DNA of 19,070 nt, from assembly GCA_003219995.1 (NCBI GenBank), contig QHRC01000196.1:1-19070 (forward strand). The letters are read 5' to 3'. This document shows, in pieces, positions 1 to 7,324 of the stretch; position 1 is the first letter of the stretch, and every line of letters begins with the position of its first letter. The stretch is from Verrucomicrobiota bacterium (GTDB taxonomy: Bacteria > Verrucomicrobiota > Verrucomicrobiia > Chthoniobacterales > UBA10450). Made by a program: the position numbers and the translations under genes. A model generated the notes under the pieces. It searched no databases and was not told the origin of the DNA. It saw nothing but the letters and a program-made list of their open reading frames with translations.

Positions 1-913
1 CATCATCGAATTCCAGCTCCTCTTTTAAATACGAACCGTTCACAAGCAGATGAAGGTGATTCGGATCGACGAGATTCGGCGTCTTTGGATCGCCCCAGCC
101 TTCGGCATTAAAGTGCAAACATAAAACGAGATCGGGATGCAATTTGGTATTCACGAGCACGGCGCGCTGGCGAATCTCGCTGTAGCGGTAAAATAAAATT
201 TCGCTTTGCCAGCGAATGGTCTGTTCTTTCTCCGAGTCATTTGGATCGAGAACCTCCCCCTGCATGCGGGGTTGGGGGACGCCGTTCTTGATGAGAATTC
301 TTCTAGCGAGCTCCTTGAAATCAGCCGGACGTTTTGAAGTGATTGGCTGCGTGCTGTTGCGAACAAACAAAACTTTCGCGCCGAGTTTTTGCAATCGCTG
401 CGCGAGCAAGCGCGAAGCACGCAACGTGAGATCGCCTTCCGTGACCGGCGTGGTCTCATCTACTTGGAACCAGCGCTCCTCCATCTTTGCCCACTTGCCG
501 CCGAGATGACCGGGGTCGAGCGCAATGCGTAAACCGGAAAGTGGCTTGTCCGGTTTCGTGAGCGGCAAAGATTTCGCCGGCCGCCAAAGTCGCGGCACTG
601 GTTTGCGCGAAGATTCGTCCTTGGCAAAACGCAGGGTGAAAAAACTTTGTGCGTCACGATTCTTCAAGATTAGCGCCGACTCATTGTCGATCTTGATCAA
701 TCCCTCGCCGAATCCGTGCGTGCAATAAACGTCCTGAATGAGTCGTGCGAAGTCATCATGTGTGATCGTCTCCTGATATTTTTCCAACACGCTCCACCGC
801 GGATGCGCCCCGAGAGTCCCGAGATTCTCGACAGCCTGACCGCTCGGCGAAAAGATCGACAAGCAAAGCGCCAGCAGCACGACCCGGATCTGGACTGCCC
901 CGCAACGAAACAT
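1..913 (-). CDS. N-acetylmuramoyl-L-alanine amidase (Amidase_3), 3' truncated by window edge
   Basis: I translated the minus strand by hand: 304 codons stay open from an ATG at 911-913 to the left edge. Residues 1-27 form a Sec-type signal peptide (basic start, then a VVLLALCLSIF core and SGQA), so the enzyme is exported. After a roughly 100-residue region I do not recognise, the zinc-amidase core begins with ALDPGHLGG (His136), continues with TPVTEGDLTLRVARLL (Glu159) and reaches LVLCLHFNAEG (His267). These match the His-Glu-His zinc ligands of Amidase_3 enzymes, which cleave the lactyl-Ala bond of peptidoglycan in the periplasm. The distal part with the catalytic Glu lies outside the window. 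The start is the first ATG in frame and directly precedes the signal peptide; no clear Shine-Dalgarno is seen. It diverges from the YmdB-like gene with 41 bp between the starts. Family is secure; specificity is unknown. Confidence 0.88.
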   Translation of the reverse strand, partial: MFRCGAVQIRVVLLALCLSIFSPSGQAVENLGTLGAHPRWSVLEKYQETITHDDFARLIQDVYCTHGFGEGLIKIDNESALILKNRDAQSFFTLRFAKDESSRKPVPRLWRPAKSLPLTKPDKPLSGLRIALDPGHLGGKWAKMEERWFQVDETTPVTEGDLTLRASRLLAQRLQKLGAKVLFVRNSTQPITSKRPADFKELARRILIKNGVPQPRMQGEVLDPNDSEKEQTIRWQSEILFYRYSEIRQRAVLVNTKLHPDLVLCLHFNAEGWGDPKTPNLVDPNHLHLLVNGSYLKEELEFDD

Positions 914-954
914 CGAGAATTGGATTTCGCTCTCTTTAATACGATGCTCGTCGA

Positions 955-1794
955 ATGCTAACGATACTTTTCCTGGGTGACGTCGTTGGCGAGCCGGGGC
1001 GCAAGGCGGTCATGATGCGCTTGCCGCAGCTAAAGGAACAACACGCGGTCGATTTCACGATCGTCAACGGTGAGAACGCGGCCGGCGGTCGCGGCATTAC
1101 CGGAAAGATCACGATTGAGCTTTTACGCGCAGGCGTGTCCGTGATCACGACGGGCGATCATATTTGGGACCAAAAGGATGTCCTTCCGTTTCTCGATCTC
1201 GAGCCGCGGCTGCTCCGGCCAGTCAATTATCCGTCCGGTGCACCCGGCCACGGGTCGATCGTGCTGGAGACGGCCAAGGGAAAAGTGGGCGTGATCAATG
1301 TGCAAGCACGCACATTTATGCAGCCAATTCTGGAGAACCCGTTTCATTCGGTCGAAGCAGTCGTCGCCAAAATGGGTGAAGAGACTGCGACTATTGTTGT
1401 TGATGTCCACGGTGAGACGACGAGCGAGAAAATCGCGCTCGGCCGATTTCTCGATGGAAAAGTTTCGGCTGTGATTGGCACCCATACGCATGTGCAAACG
1501 GCAGACGAGCAAATTTTTCCGGGCGGGACAGCGTTCATGTGCGACGCGGGAATGTGCGGCCCGGTCAATTCCATTCTGGGCCGGGCTATCGAGCCGATCC
1601 TGCAGCGTTTCATTTCAAATCTGCCCGCGTCATTTCCAGTCGCGGCCGGAGAAGTACGGCTGCGGGGCGCTTTGATCGACATCGACCAAACAACCGGTCG
1701 CGCGCTGCGCATCCTGCGAGTGGATGAAGCTGCTCCAACCCCCAGCGAAACATCCGCCGAGATTTCGCCAGAACCGAATAGCGATTCAGCTTAA
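955..1794 (+). CDS. YmdB-family metallophosphoesterase (TIGR00282-like)
   Basis: A 279-residue protein with the compact calcineurin-like fold of the YmdB family, whose characterised members are dinuclear-metal phosphodiesterases acting on 2',3'-cyclic or cyclic-di-nucleotides in the cytoplasm. Visible motifs are LFLGDVVGEPGR (Asp9), IVNGENAAGGRG (Glu40, Asn41), TTGDHIWDQK (Asp68), VVDVHGETTSEK (His152) and GTHTHVQTAD (His177, His179). The spacing matches the family's metal-ligand pattern. Position 68 is Asp where the YmdB ligand is usually Asn (GNHxW). The last 25 residues are a Pro/Ser/Glu-rich tail, probably disordered. No signal peptide. The ATG at 955 gives the canonical start of strand 1; no strong ribosome site precedes it. 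It converges on infC with only 3 bp between the stop codons. Confidence 0.9.
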   Translation: MLTILFLGDVVGEPGRKAVMMRLPQLKEQHAVDFTIVNGENAAGGRGITGKITIELLRAGVSVITTGDHIWDQKDVLPFLDLEPRLLRPVNYPSGAPGHGSIVLETAKGKVGVINVQARTFMQPILENPFHSVEAVVAKMGEETATIVVDVHGETTSEKIALGRFLDGKVSAVIGTHTHVQTADEQIFPGGTAFMCDAGMCGPVNSILGRAIEPILQRFISNLPASFPVAAGEVRLRGALIDIDQTTGRALRILRVDEAAPTPSETSAEISPEPNSDSA

Positions 1795-1797
1795 GCC

Positions 1798-2379
1798 TTA
1801 CTCAAGACTACTGCCGTTCTGCGAATCAACCGCTGCTTTCGGCGGCGGCGCAAAGCGCCTTTTCCGGCGGCTCGCCGGCAACGGCGAAAGCGTCATAGTG
1901 ACATTGCGGCCGGTTATCTTCGGCTCCATTTCCACTTGCGACATACCGGAGAGATCGTCACGCACCTTCTCCATCAGTTGCATGCCAAATTCCTGGTGCG
2001 CCATTTCGCGACCGCGAAATTGAAGTTGCACGCGCACCTTATTACCACGCTCAAGAAATTCTTCGCCATGCCGAATTTTCGTTAGATAGTCGTGTTCGTC
2101 GATGTTCACCCGGAACTTGATCTCTTTCAGTTTCGTGCCGGATGGCTTCTTGTCCTTTTCCTGCTTCGAAATGTCGTAACGAAACTTTCCCAGCGCGACA
2201 ATTTTACAAACCGGCGGCGCCGCGGTGGGCGCAACTTCCACAAGATCGAGACCGCGACCTTGAGCTTCGCGCAAAGCGTCGGACAACTTCATGACGCCAA
2301 GCTGTTGACCGGAGGAGCCTAAAATGACCCGGACTTCGCGGGCGCGAATCCGGCCGTTGACACGAAATTGTGGTTGCAG
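1798..2379 (-). CDS. infC: translation initiation factor IF-3, apparent CTG start
   Basis: IF-3 binds the 30S subunit and controls start-codon selection. The N-terminal domain is seen as FRVNGRIRAREVRVI and LDLVEVAPTAAPPVCKI, the linker as GKFRYDISKQEKDKK, and the C-terminal domain as LKEIKFRVNIDEHDYLTK and RGREMAHQEFGM. The first ATG in frame (2290-2292) would delete the conserved RVNGRIRAREV block. The frame stays open upstream to a TGA at 2386-2388, and the only plausible start there is CTG at 2377-2379, with AGGAG 11 nt upstream. Non-AUG starts are classical for infC and let IF-3 autoregulate. The product is 193 residues with a basic, Pro-rich C-terminal extension. Unlike the usual infC-rpmI-rplT order, no ribosomal protein gene follows; the convergent YmdB-like gene does. 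Confidence 0.93.
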   Translation of the reverse strand: MQPQFRVNGRIRAREVRVILGSSGQQLGVMKLSDALREAQGRGLDLVEVAPTAAPPVCKIVALGKFRYDISKQEKDKKPSGTKLKEIKFRVNIDEHDYLTKIRHGEEFLERGNKVRVQLQFRGREMAHQEFGMQLMEKVRDDLSGMSQVEMEPKITGRNVTMTLSPLPASRRKRRFAPPPKAAVDSQNGSSLE

Positions 2380-2390
2380 ATTAAATCAAG

Positions 2391-2395
2391 CTCCT
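2391..2395 (-). promoter_or_regulatory. Shine-Dalgarno AGGAG of infC
   Basis: The minus strand reads AGGAG 11 nt before the in-frame CTG at 2377-2379. Together with the conserved N-terminal residues encoded after that CTG, it fixes the start upstream of the first ATG (2292). The spacing is slightly long. An out-of-frame TTG-ATT-TAA lies between the two and cannot encode IF-3. Confidence 0.55.
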
Positions 2396-2597
2396 GGCCG
2401 GCGAGGCGGGAGTGCACCGTAACGCCGTTATTTCACTCATCGCAAATCTCAACGTTCGGCTTTCGCAAAACGCTGACACACTCGACCTCGCCCCGGCTGC
2501 GATGACCGCGACGACGGGCCCGCAAATCGCGAGCCGAAGGGAAGTTGTAGGCAACATTTCTGCGCTGGCAAGATGAATCTGATTGTCGATCTTGTTT

Positions 2598-3230
2598 TCA
2601 TTGAGCAGGTGGCGCGCCGAAATGGGCGGCAAACGCCGTATAAGCTTCGGCGTCGTCAAGCATGGCGTCGAGCGCCGAGACCAGTGGTGGCAATTTCGCA
2701 AAGCCGGAAAAGACCGCGCGATCCCCAATTTCGGTGTCGAGGACGAAGGTGGGCCGCTGCGTCACTTGCAACAAATGAAAGTCGGCCGTGTCCGCCCGCA
2801 CCCGCGCTTCAACAACCGGCGAACGCGCGCGCTCGAGTAATTCTTTTACCTCGAGCTTCGCGGCGCGTGCGCCGATCTCAGCGGCTATTTGCCATTCACC
2901 GGTCCGCTTTCCCTCGCGCAACCCCGCGTAGGCGAGGGCAAGCCGAACGCGATCGTCGGTAATTCCAAAATCTAGATATTCCGACCGGATAGGTTCATCG
3001 TACCACACGGTGCTCAGCATAAATGGCGAGCGCATGAGCACCCCACTACGTCGATAAAACCATGCCTCCTGCGCACGCGAAACCGGCAATCCGATCTTGT
3101 CGAGCAGCGCGATCTTCCAACCGAATTCCACTTTGCCTTGGTAACGTTTTTTCAATTCCGCCCAGGCCGGCTCTGCCCAAAAACACCAAGAGGAGATAAC
3201 GTCGAGATAGTAGAGAACGGAAATGCGCAT
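2598..3230 (-). CDS. DsbA/FrnE-like thioredoxin-fold protein
   Basis: A 210-residue protein resembling the DsbA family of the FrnE / 2-hydroxychromene-2-carboxylate isomerase type: a first strand (RISVLYYLDVISSWCFW), a long helical insertion, and a cis-proline loop TQRPTFVLD (Pro160). The active-site tetrad that would be CxxC is S13-S14-W15-C16, so only one cysteine remains. A classical disulfide-exchange reaction is therefore unlikely; a glutathione-dependent isomerase/transferase or monothiol role is more plausible. There is no signal peptide, so a cytoplasmic location is inferred. The ATG at 3228-3230 lies at the beginning of the first strand. The gene stands alone between infC, which has the same orientation and starts 218 bp downstream, and the divergent rhomboid gene. 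Substrate cannot be told from the sequence. Confidence 0.78.
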   Translation of the reverse strand: MRISVLYYLDVISSWCFWAEPAWAELKKRYQGKVEFGWKIALLDKIGLPVSRAQEAWFYRRSGVLMRSPFMLSTVWYDEPIRSEYLDFGITDDRVRLALAYAGLREGKRTGEWQIAAEIGARAAKLEVKELLERARSPVVEARVRADTADFHLLQVTQRPTFVLDTEIGDRAVFSGFAKLPPLVSALDAMLDDAEAYTAFAAHFGAPPAQ

Positions 3231-3300
3231 TCTTTCTTAAGTTGAACTTCGAATGCTCAGCGTTCAACGTCCAACTTTCAATCAAACTACGCTCTCATCG

Positions 3301-3447
3301 CTAAGATCGATCCGCTACGCGCTCAGAGAGCAGCCGATTGATTCAATCAGCTCGGCGCGGCGAGCTTCTTCTATTTTGCTTCGCCGCGCCAATCGCGTGA
3401 TTGTGAAATTTGAAGGAGCTGCCCGCCTCCGGTGGGTTCGGCGACAT
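3301..3447 (+). repeat. structured dispersed repeat, copy 1 (ends on rhomboid start codon)
   Basis: This copy aligns with 3848-3994. The most conserved part is 3411-3447 against 3958-3994 (34 of 37 identical). It has an outer arm AGCTTCTTC (3363-3371) able to pair with GAAGGAGCT (3412-3420), then a hairpin CCCGCC-TCC-GGTGGG (3422-3436), and an upstream GATTG-ATT-CAATC hairpin. Differences from copy 2 preserve pairing through compensatory or G-T changes. It ends exactly at the ATG of the rhomboid gene (3446-3448). The upstream limit is approximate. Confidence 0.7.
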
Positions 3448-4612
3448 GGTAGACTTGAATCACATTTTTCTCTTCATCGCGGTGATTTCGCCGTTGCTGG
3501 TTTTGGCGCGCGCTTGGCGTCCTGGCGGAGCTTATCACGGCTGGCGCATCGCCGCTCTCATCGTTCTCGCGAGCACGGCTGCATCCTGGGTTGTTTTCCG
3601 GCAGCAGGCTGGATACATCGGCGGCGGTGCCTGGTTCGCACTCTTATTTATTCCGGCGGTCGGCCTGCGAAAGGTAACCGAGCTCGCCGCGCAACATCGC
3701 TACCGATCAGCGAGAAGACTCGCTGCTACGCTCCAAATTCTCCATCCCAGCTCAGAGCTGCGCGAGCAGCTTACTTTTTTTCGCGCCTTGGAATCGCGTC
3801 AGAATGGTGAAAATGCGGTCTCACTCCCGCCGATCCAATCTGGCATAAGAGAGCAAGATCGACTCGTTTCGCGCCCAACGGGCAGCCGATTAGATCAATC
3901 ACCTGCGTCGCCCAGCTCCTTCTATCCATCTCCTTGTGGCGAGCGGGTGGCGTCTACTGAAGGAGCTGCCCGGCTCCGCCGGGTTCGGCGACATCGTCGT
4001 CTCTGGGACGCGCCCGCCGTCCTGGTCTTGATTTTCCTGAATATTGCAGTGTTTCTCTTCGAGATTTCATTCGGTGATTGGACCGATCCCGGAATTTTGC
4101 GCCAGCTCGGCGCGCTCGACCCTTATGCAGTTGTGGTGCAGGGCGAGTACTGGCGTCTTTTCACGGCGCTTTTTCTACATGCGGGTTTCGCGCATCTCTT
4201 TTTCAACCTTTTTGCACTTTACGTTCTTGGCCCGCCGCTGGAGCGATCGATCGGGGCGTTGCGGTTTGCGGCCTGTTATTTAATTTCCGGATTTGGATCA
4301 AGTGCGGGCGTTGTACTGCTTACCATGATTGGTTTCGTTCACGCCGCACAGCTCGTCGGCGCGTCCGGCTGTGTGATGGGTATCGCCGGCGCATGGGCGG
4401 GATTTTTACTTCGTCATCAGCACGTGCCGCACGCCCGGCAGCGTTTGACCAACATCGCCATGATCGTTGTTATTCAGGTCGCATTCGATCTATCCACGCC
4501 ACAAGTCAGCATGGCGGCGCATCTGTGCGGGTTGATCGCCGGCTTTTTCGCCGGACTTGCAATCGCACCGAAAAAGATGTCGTTGAAGTCGCCGGCCCGC
4601 TTCGTGCAATAA
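3446..4612 (+). CDS. rhomboid-family intramembrane serine protease with extra N-terminal membrane domain
   Basis: A polytopic membrane protease of 388 residues from the ATG at 3446. A TTG start at 3410 would add 12 residues encoded by the repeat and has no ribosome site. Numbered from that TTG, an N-terminal domain (about 14-85) holds two or three membrane helices, followed by a soluble RYRSARRLAATLQIL segment. A low-complexity Arg/Ser-rich linker (about 132-198) follows, then the six-helix rhomboid core from residue 200. Core motifs are EYWRLFTALFLHAGFAHLFF (His257, His262; the next residue is Asn266), the nucleophile in LVGASGCVMG (Ser319), and AAHLCGLIAGFFAG (His371), giving an intact Ser-His dyad. 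Part of the linker is encoded by a second copy of the repeat that also covers the start region, so the linker probably grew by insertion. Substrate unknown. Confidence 0.85.
   Translation: MVDLNHIFLFIAVISPLLVLARAWRPGGAYHGWRIAALIVLASTAASWVVFRQQAGYIGGGAWFALLFIPAVGLRKVTELAAQHRYRSARRLAATLQILHPSSELREQLTFFRALESRQNGENAVSLPPIQSGIREQDRLVSRPTGSRLDQSPASPSSFYPSPCGERVASTEGAARLRRVRRHRRLWDAPAVLVLIFLNIAVFLFEISFGDWTDPGILRQLGALDPYAVVVQGEYWRLFTALFLHAGFAHLFFNLFALYVLGPPLERSIGALRFAACYLISGFGSSAGVVLLTMIGFVHAAQLVGASGCVMGIAGAWAGFLLRHQHVPHARQRLTNIAMIVVIQVAFDLSTPQVSMAAHLCGLIAGFFAGLAIAPKKMSLKSPARFVQ
3848..3994 (+). repeat. structured dispersed repeat, copy 2 (inside rhomboid linker)
   Basis: Second copy of the element at 3301-3447, lying in-frame inside the rhomboid gene. 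The outer arm AGCTCCTTC (3914-3922) pairs perfectly with GAAGGAGCT (3959-3967); the hairpin CCCGGC-TCC-GCCGGG (3969-3983) is perfect. It is translated in a different frame relative to the repeat than copy 1 would be. The encoded linker is rich in Arg, Ser and Pro, as expected for recruited non-coding DNA. Confidence 0.7.
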
Positions 4613-4725
4613 GAGCGGGATTGGCCCACGTTATGCATCAGAGATCGACATCTTCCTTCGAGGCAAGACTTGCCGCACGAACTTTTCCTGATTAACTCCC
4701 GCTCAAATTCTTCCGCTGCGCACGC

Positions 4726-5865
4726 ATGCCGACCTTTCAAACTTATAATGTGACGCCAACTCTGCCGGGCACGCTCGAGCCGTTGCGCGAGATGAGCTTC
4801 AATCTTTGGTGGACATGGGAGCCTTCCGCGCGCCGCCTCTTTCGGCACCTCGACCCCGAGCTCTGGAATCGGACCAATCACAATCCCGTACGCATGCTTC
4901 AGCTCTCGCGCCAATCACGCCTCGAAGAAGTTTCGCAGGACAAGGCTTTTCTGCGCGAGTTGAAGCAGGTTCACGACGCATTCCGCAATTATCTTGAGCG
5001 TAGAGAGACTTATGGAAAAACGGGAGCGGGCAGTGCGATCAAAAATCCGGTCGCCTATTTTTCGGCCGAATTTGGTTTTCACGAATCGATCCCAAATTAT
5101 TCCGGCGGCCTGGGCATTCTGGCGGGCGACCATTGCAAATCGGCCAGCGACCTCGATCTCAACTTCGTCGCGATCGGCCTGCTTTATCGCCATGGTTATT
5201 TCAAGCAAGAGATCGACAAAGATGGAGCGCAACAGGCGATCAGCCTGAATCAAAATTTTCATCACCTGCCGATCCGCGAGATGCGTCGCGGCGACGCGAA
5301 ACTGCTCGTCTCCGTACCAATTTTGGACCGCGAAGTTTTCGCCAAGATCTGGCAGCTGCAGGTGGGCCGGGTCAGCCTTTATCTTCTCGATACCGACACT
5401 CCGGAAAACAATGCCGAGGACCGGTTGATCACCGCCGAGCTCTATGGCGGCGATCTGGAAATGCGAATGCGCCAGGAGATCATGCTTGGGATCGGCGGGG
5501 TCAAAACATTGAGCGCGCTCGGGATCGAGGCGGAAGTCTTTCACATGAACGAAGGCCATTCGGCCTTCCTCGCGCTCGAACGCATTCGCCTTAGCGTAGT
5601 CGCGAAGAAGCTCGATTTTTATTCCGCACTGCAAGTGGCGGCCGCAGCCAACGTCTTCACCACCCATACGCCGGTGCCGGCGGGCAATGATTCTTTCCCG
5701 CGCGAGATGATGAAGAAATATTTCGGCGACTTCGCCAGGGAGCTGGGCATCCCGTTTGACGAACTTTTCTCGTTCGGCCAGACGCGCGTCGATCGTTCGG
5801 ACCCTTTCAGCATGACGATCCTGGCGCTGCCGGCACGCGAACGGCGTGAGCAAATCGCACGGTGA
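4726..5865 (+). CDS. glgP: alpha-glucan phosphorylase, N-terminal part (frameshifted)
   Basis: N-terminal half of a TIGR02094-type alpha-glucan (glycogen/maltodextrin) phosphorylase, which releases glucose-1-phosphate from storage glucan in the cytoplasm. The opening (TLEPLREMSFNLWWTWEPSA) is the DUF3417-like start of this subfamily. It is followed by VAYFSAEFGFHESIPNYSGG, LGILAGDHCKSASDL, VFHMNEGHSAFLALER and FTTHTPVPAGND, all typical. After FSMTILAL the reading turns into LPARERREQIAR and stops, whereas the next frame immediately continues with RHANGVSKSHGEVSRSLW. Family members read LALRLSxxANGVSxLHGEVSR here, so about 8 nt appear missing at 5830/5831. The two parts together would be about 850 residues, the normal length. 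No strong ribosome site is seen before the ATG. Either a real pseudogene or a sequence error. Confidence 0.88.
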   Translation: MPTFQTYNVTPTLPGTLEPLREMSFNLWWTWEPSARRLFRHLDPELWNRTNHNPVRMLQLSRQSRLEEVSQDKAFLRELKQVHDAFRNYLERRETYGKTGAGSAIKNPVAYFSAEFGFHESIPNYSGGLGILAGDHCKSASDLDLNFVAIGLLYRHGYFKQEIDKDGAQQAISLNQNFHHLPIREMRRGDAKLLVSVPILDREVFAKIWQLQVGRVSLYLLDTDTPENNAEDRLITAELYGGDLEMRMRQEIMLGIGGVKTLSALGIEAEVFHMNEGHSAFLALERIRLSVVAKKLDFYSALQVAAAANVFTTHTPVPAGNDSFPREMMKKYFGDFARELGIPFDELFSFGQTRVDRSDPFSMTILALPARERREQIAR

Positions 5866-7273
5866 AGTGAGTCGCTCACTTTGGAAAGATGTCTGGGCCG
5901 GTGTCCCTGTCCACGAAGTGCCGATTGTCAGCATCACCAACGGCATTCACACCAAGACCTGGATGGCACCGGAGTTTTCCGAGCTCTACGGCAAGCACCT
6001 CGGCGATTGGGAAGAGCATCTCACTGAGCCAGATTTCTGGCGCCGCGTCAGCGACATTCCCGACGCGCACCTTTGGGAGACACACCAAAGGCTCAAGCTT
6101 CGTCTCATCGAGTTCGTGCGCGAGCGTGTCCGCATGCGCAGGGAGCGTATCGGCGAATCGCCGGAAGCAATTCGCAACGTCAATCTCATTATGGATCCGG
6201 AGATTTTGACGATCGGATTCGCTAGGCGTTTCGCGACTTACAAACGCGGCGCGCTTTTATTTAGCGACAAGGATCGGCTCCGTCGATTGCTGAACGATAC
6301 GACACGGCCGGTGCAGTTTATTTTCGCGGGCAAAGCCCATCCCCGTGATGAAGCTGGGAAGGCGCTCATCCAGGAAGTCTACAAATTCAGTCGCGAAACA
6401 GGCTTCGAAAACCGCATCGTTTTCATCGAGGACTATGACAGCTACATCGCCCGTCGTCTCGTCCAGGGTGTCGATCTGTGGCTCAACCATCCGTTGCGCC
6501 CGCTGGAAGCGAGCGGCACAAGTGGAATGAAATTGGCGCCGAACGCGGGGATCAATCTTAGCGTTCTCGATGGCTGGTGGCGCGAAGGTTACAACGGTAA
6601 CAACGGCTGGGCAATTGGCCCCGAGCTCGATAACGGCACGGTCGAGTTTCAAAACGAAGTCGATGCGAGCAGTCTTTACCAACTGCTCGAAAACCAGATC
6701 ATCCCGCTATATTACGCGAAACCGGACGGCAAACTTCCCCTCGCCTGGTTACAATTGATGCGCGAAACAATTCGCAGCATTACGCCCGCCTTCAACACGC
6801 ACCGGATGGTGAAGGAATACGCGGAGCGGCTCTACATTCCCGCCGCTAAATCACACGAGGGCTTTTCGCGCGACAGTTGCGCCGCCGCGACGCAATTGAG
6901 CCAGTGGAAAGCGGCCATTCGCAAAGATTGGCCACAGGTCCGTATTCAGGACGTGCAAGTCGGCAATCAAGATCGACAAAACATTTCGGTCGGCGAATCG
7001 CTGCAGCTCAGCGCGCGCATTCATCTCGGCGCGGTCGATCCGAGACACGTTCGCGTCGAAGCCTACCACGGCGAAGCCGATAACGGCGGCATTCGTAATC
7101 CCACCGCCACCGTTCTCGATCAAAGCAGCCAAGTCGATGGTGACGGCAATTATCTCTACCAGGGGTCAGTTCCGGCGTCCGAGAGCGGCGCATACGGATT
7201 CAGTGTTCGTGTCGTCCCGACGCACCCGCACCTTATGCAAAGACACGAGCTGCGTCTGATCACCTGGTCGTGA
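5846..7273 (+). CDS. glgP: alpha-glucan phosphorylase, C-terminal part with PLP site (frameshifted)
   Basis: C-terminal half of the same phosphorylase in another frame; the GTG at 5846 is only the first formal start and probably not used. Motifs: SKSHGEVSRSLWKDVW, VSITNGIHTKTWMAPEF, LTIGFARRFATYKRGALLF, QFIFAGKAHPRDEAGK, VDLWLNHPLRPLEASGTSGM followed by the pyridoxal-phosphate lysine (Lys229 of this fragment, codon 6530-6532), and INLSVLDGWWREGYNGNNGW. The last part, about 110 residues, is the beta-rich tail of the TIGR02094 group. All catalytic residues of this half are intact, so the frame break is the only visible defect. Translated alone, this half lacks the N-terminal substrate-binding region and should be inactive. 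It converges on dop with 51 bp between the stop codons. Confidence 0.88.
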   Translation: MSKSHGEVSRSLWKDVWAGVPVHEVPIVSITNGIHTKTWMAPEFSELYGKHLGDWEEHLTEPDFWRRVSDIPDAHLWETHQRLKLRLIEFVRERVRMRRERIGESPEAIRNVNLIMDPEILTIGFARRFATYKRGALLFSDKDRLRRLLNDTTRPVQFIFAGKAHPRDEAGKALIQEVYKFSRETGFENRIVFIEDYDSYIARRLVQGVDLWLNHPLRPLEASGTSGMKLAPNAGINLSVLDGWWREGYNGNNGWAIGPELDNGTVEFQNEVDASSLYQLLENQIIPLYYAKPDGKLPLAWLQLMRETIRSITPAFNTHRMVKEYAERLYIPAAKSHEGFSRDSCAAATQLSQWKAAIRKDWPQVRIQDVQVGNQDRQNISVGESLQLSARIHLGAVDPRHVRVEAYHGEADNGGIRNPTATVLDQSSQVDGDGNYLYQGSVPASESGAYGFSVRVVPTHPHLMQRHELRLITWS

Positions 7274-7324
7274 GCGAAGGGGTTCACCGAACCGCCCTCG
7301 GGCATTGGGGTCAAATAGCCCTAC

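Noticed and set aside
3239..3280. GTTGAA/TTCAAC motifs between the DsbA-like and rhomboid genes as a regulatory repeat
   Set aside because: Imperfect (AAGTTGAAC versus GTTCAACGTCCAACTT) and short; could be a promoter-region coincidence, so not claimed.
4078..4695. 205-codon plus-strand frame overlapping the rhomboid gene
   Set aside because: Shadow of the rhomboid protease core, whose catalytic motifs lie in the other frame; composition is Arg/Ser-rich and non-family.
4915..5946. 343-codon minus-strand open frame
   Set aside because: Antisense to the clearly coding glucan phosphorylase; the sequence has no recognisable domain and arises from the codon bias of the real gene.
7281..7293. GGTTC-ACC-GAACC hairpin between glgP and dop as a terminator
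   Set aside because: The stem is only 5 bp and no T-run follows on either strand.
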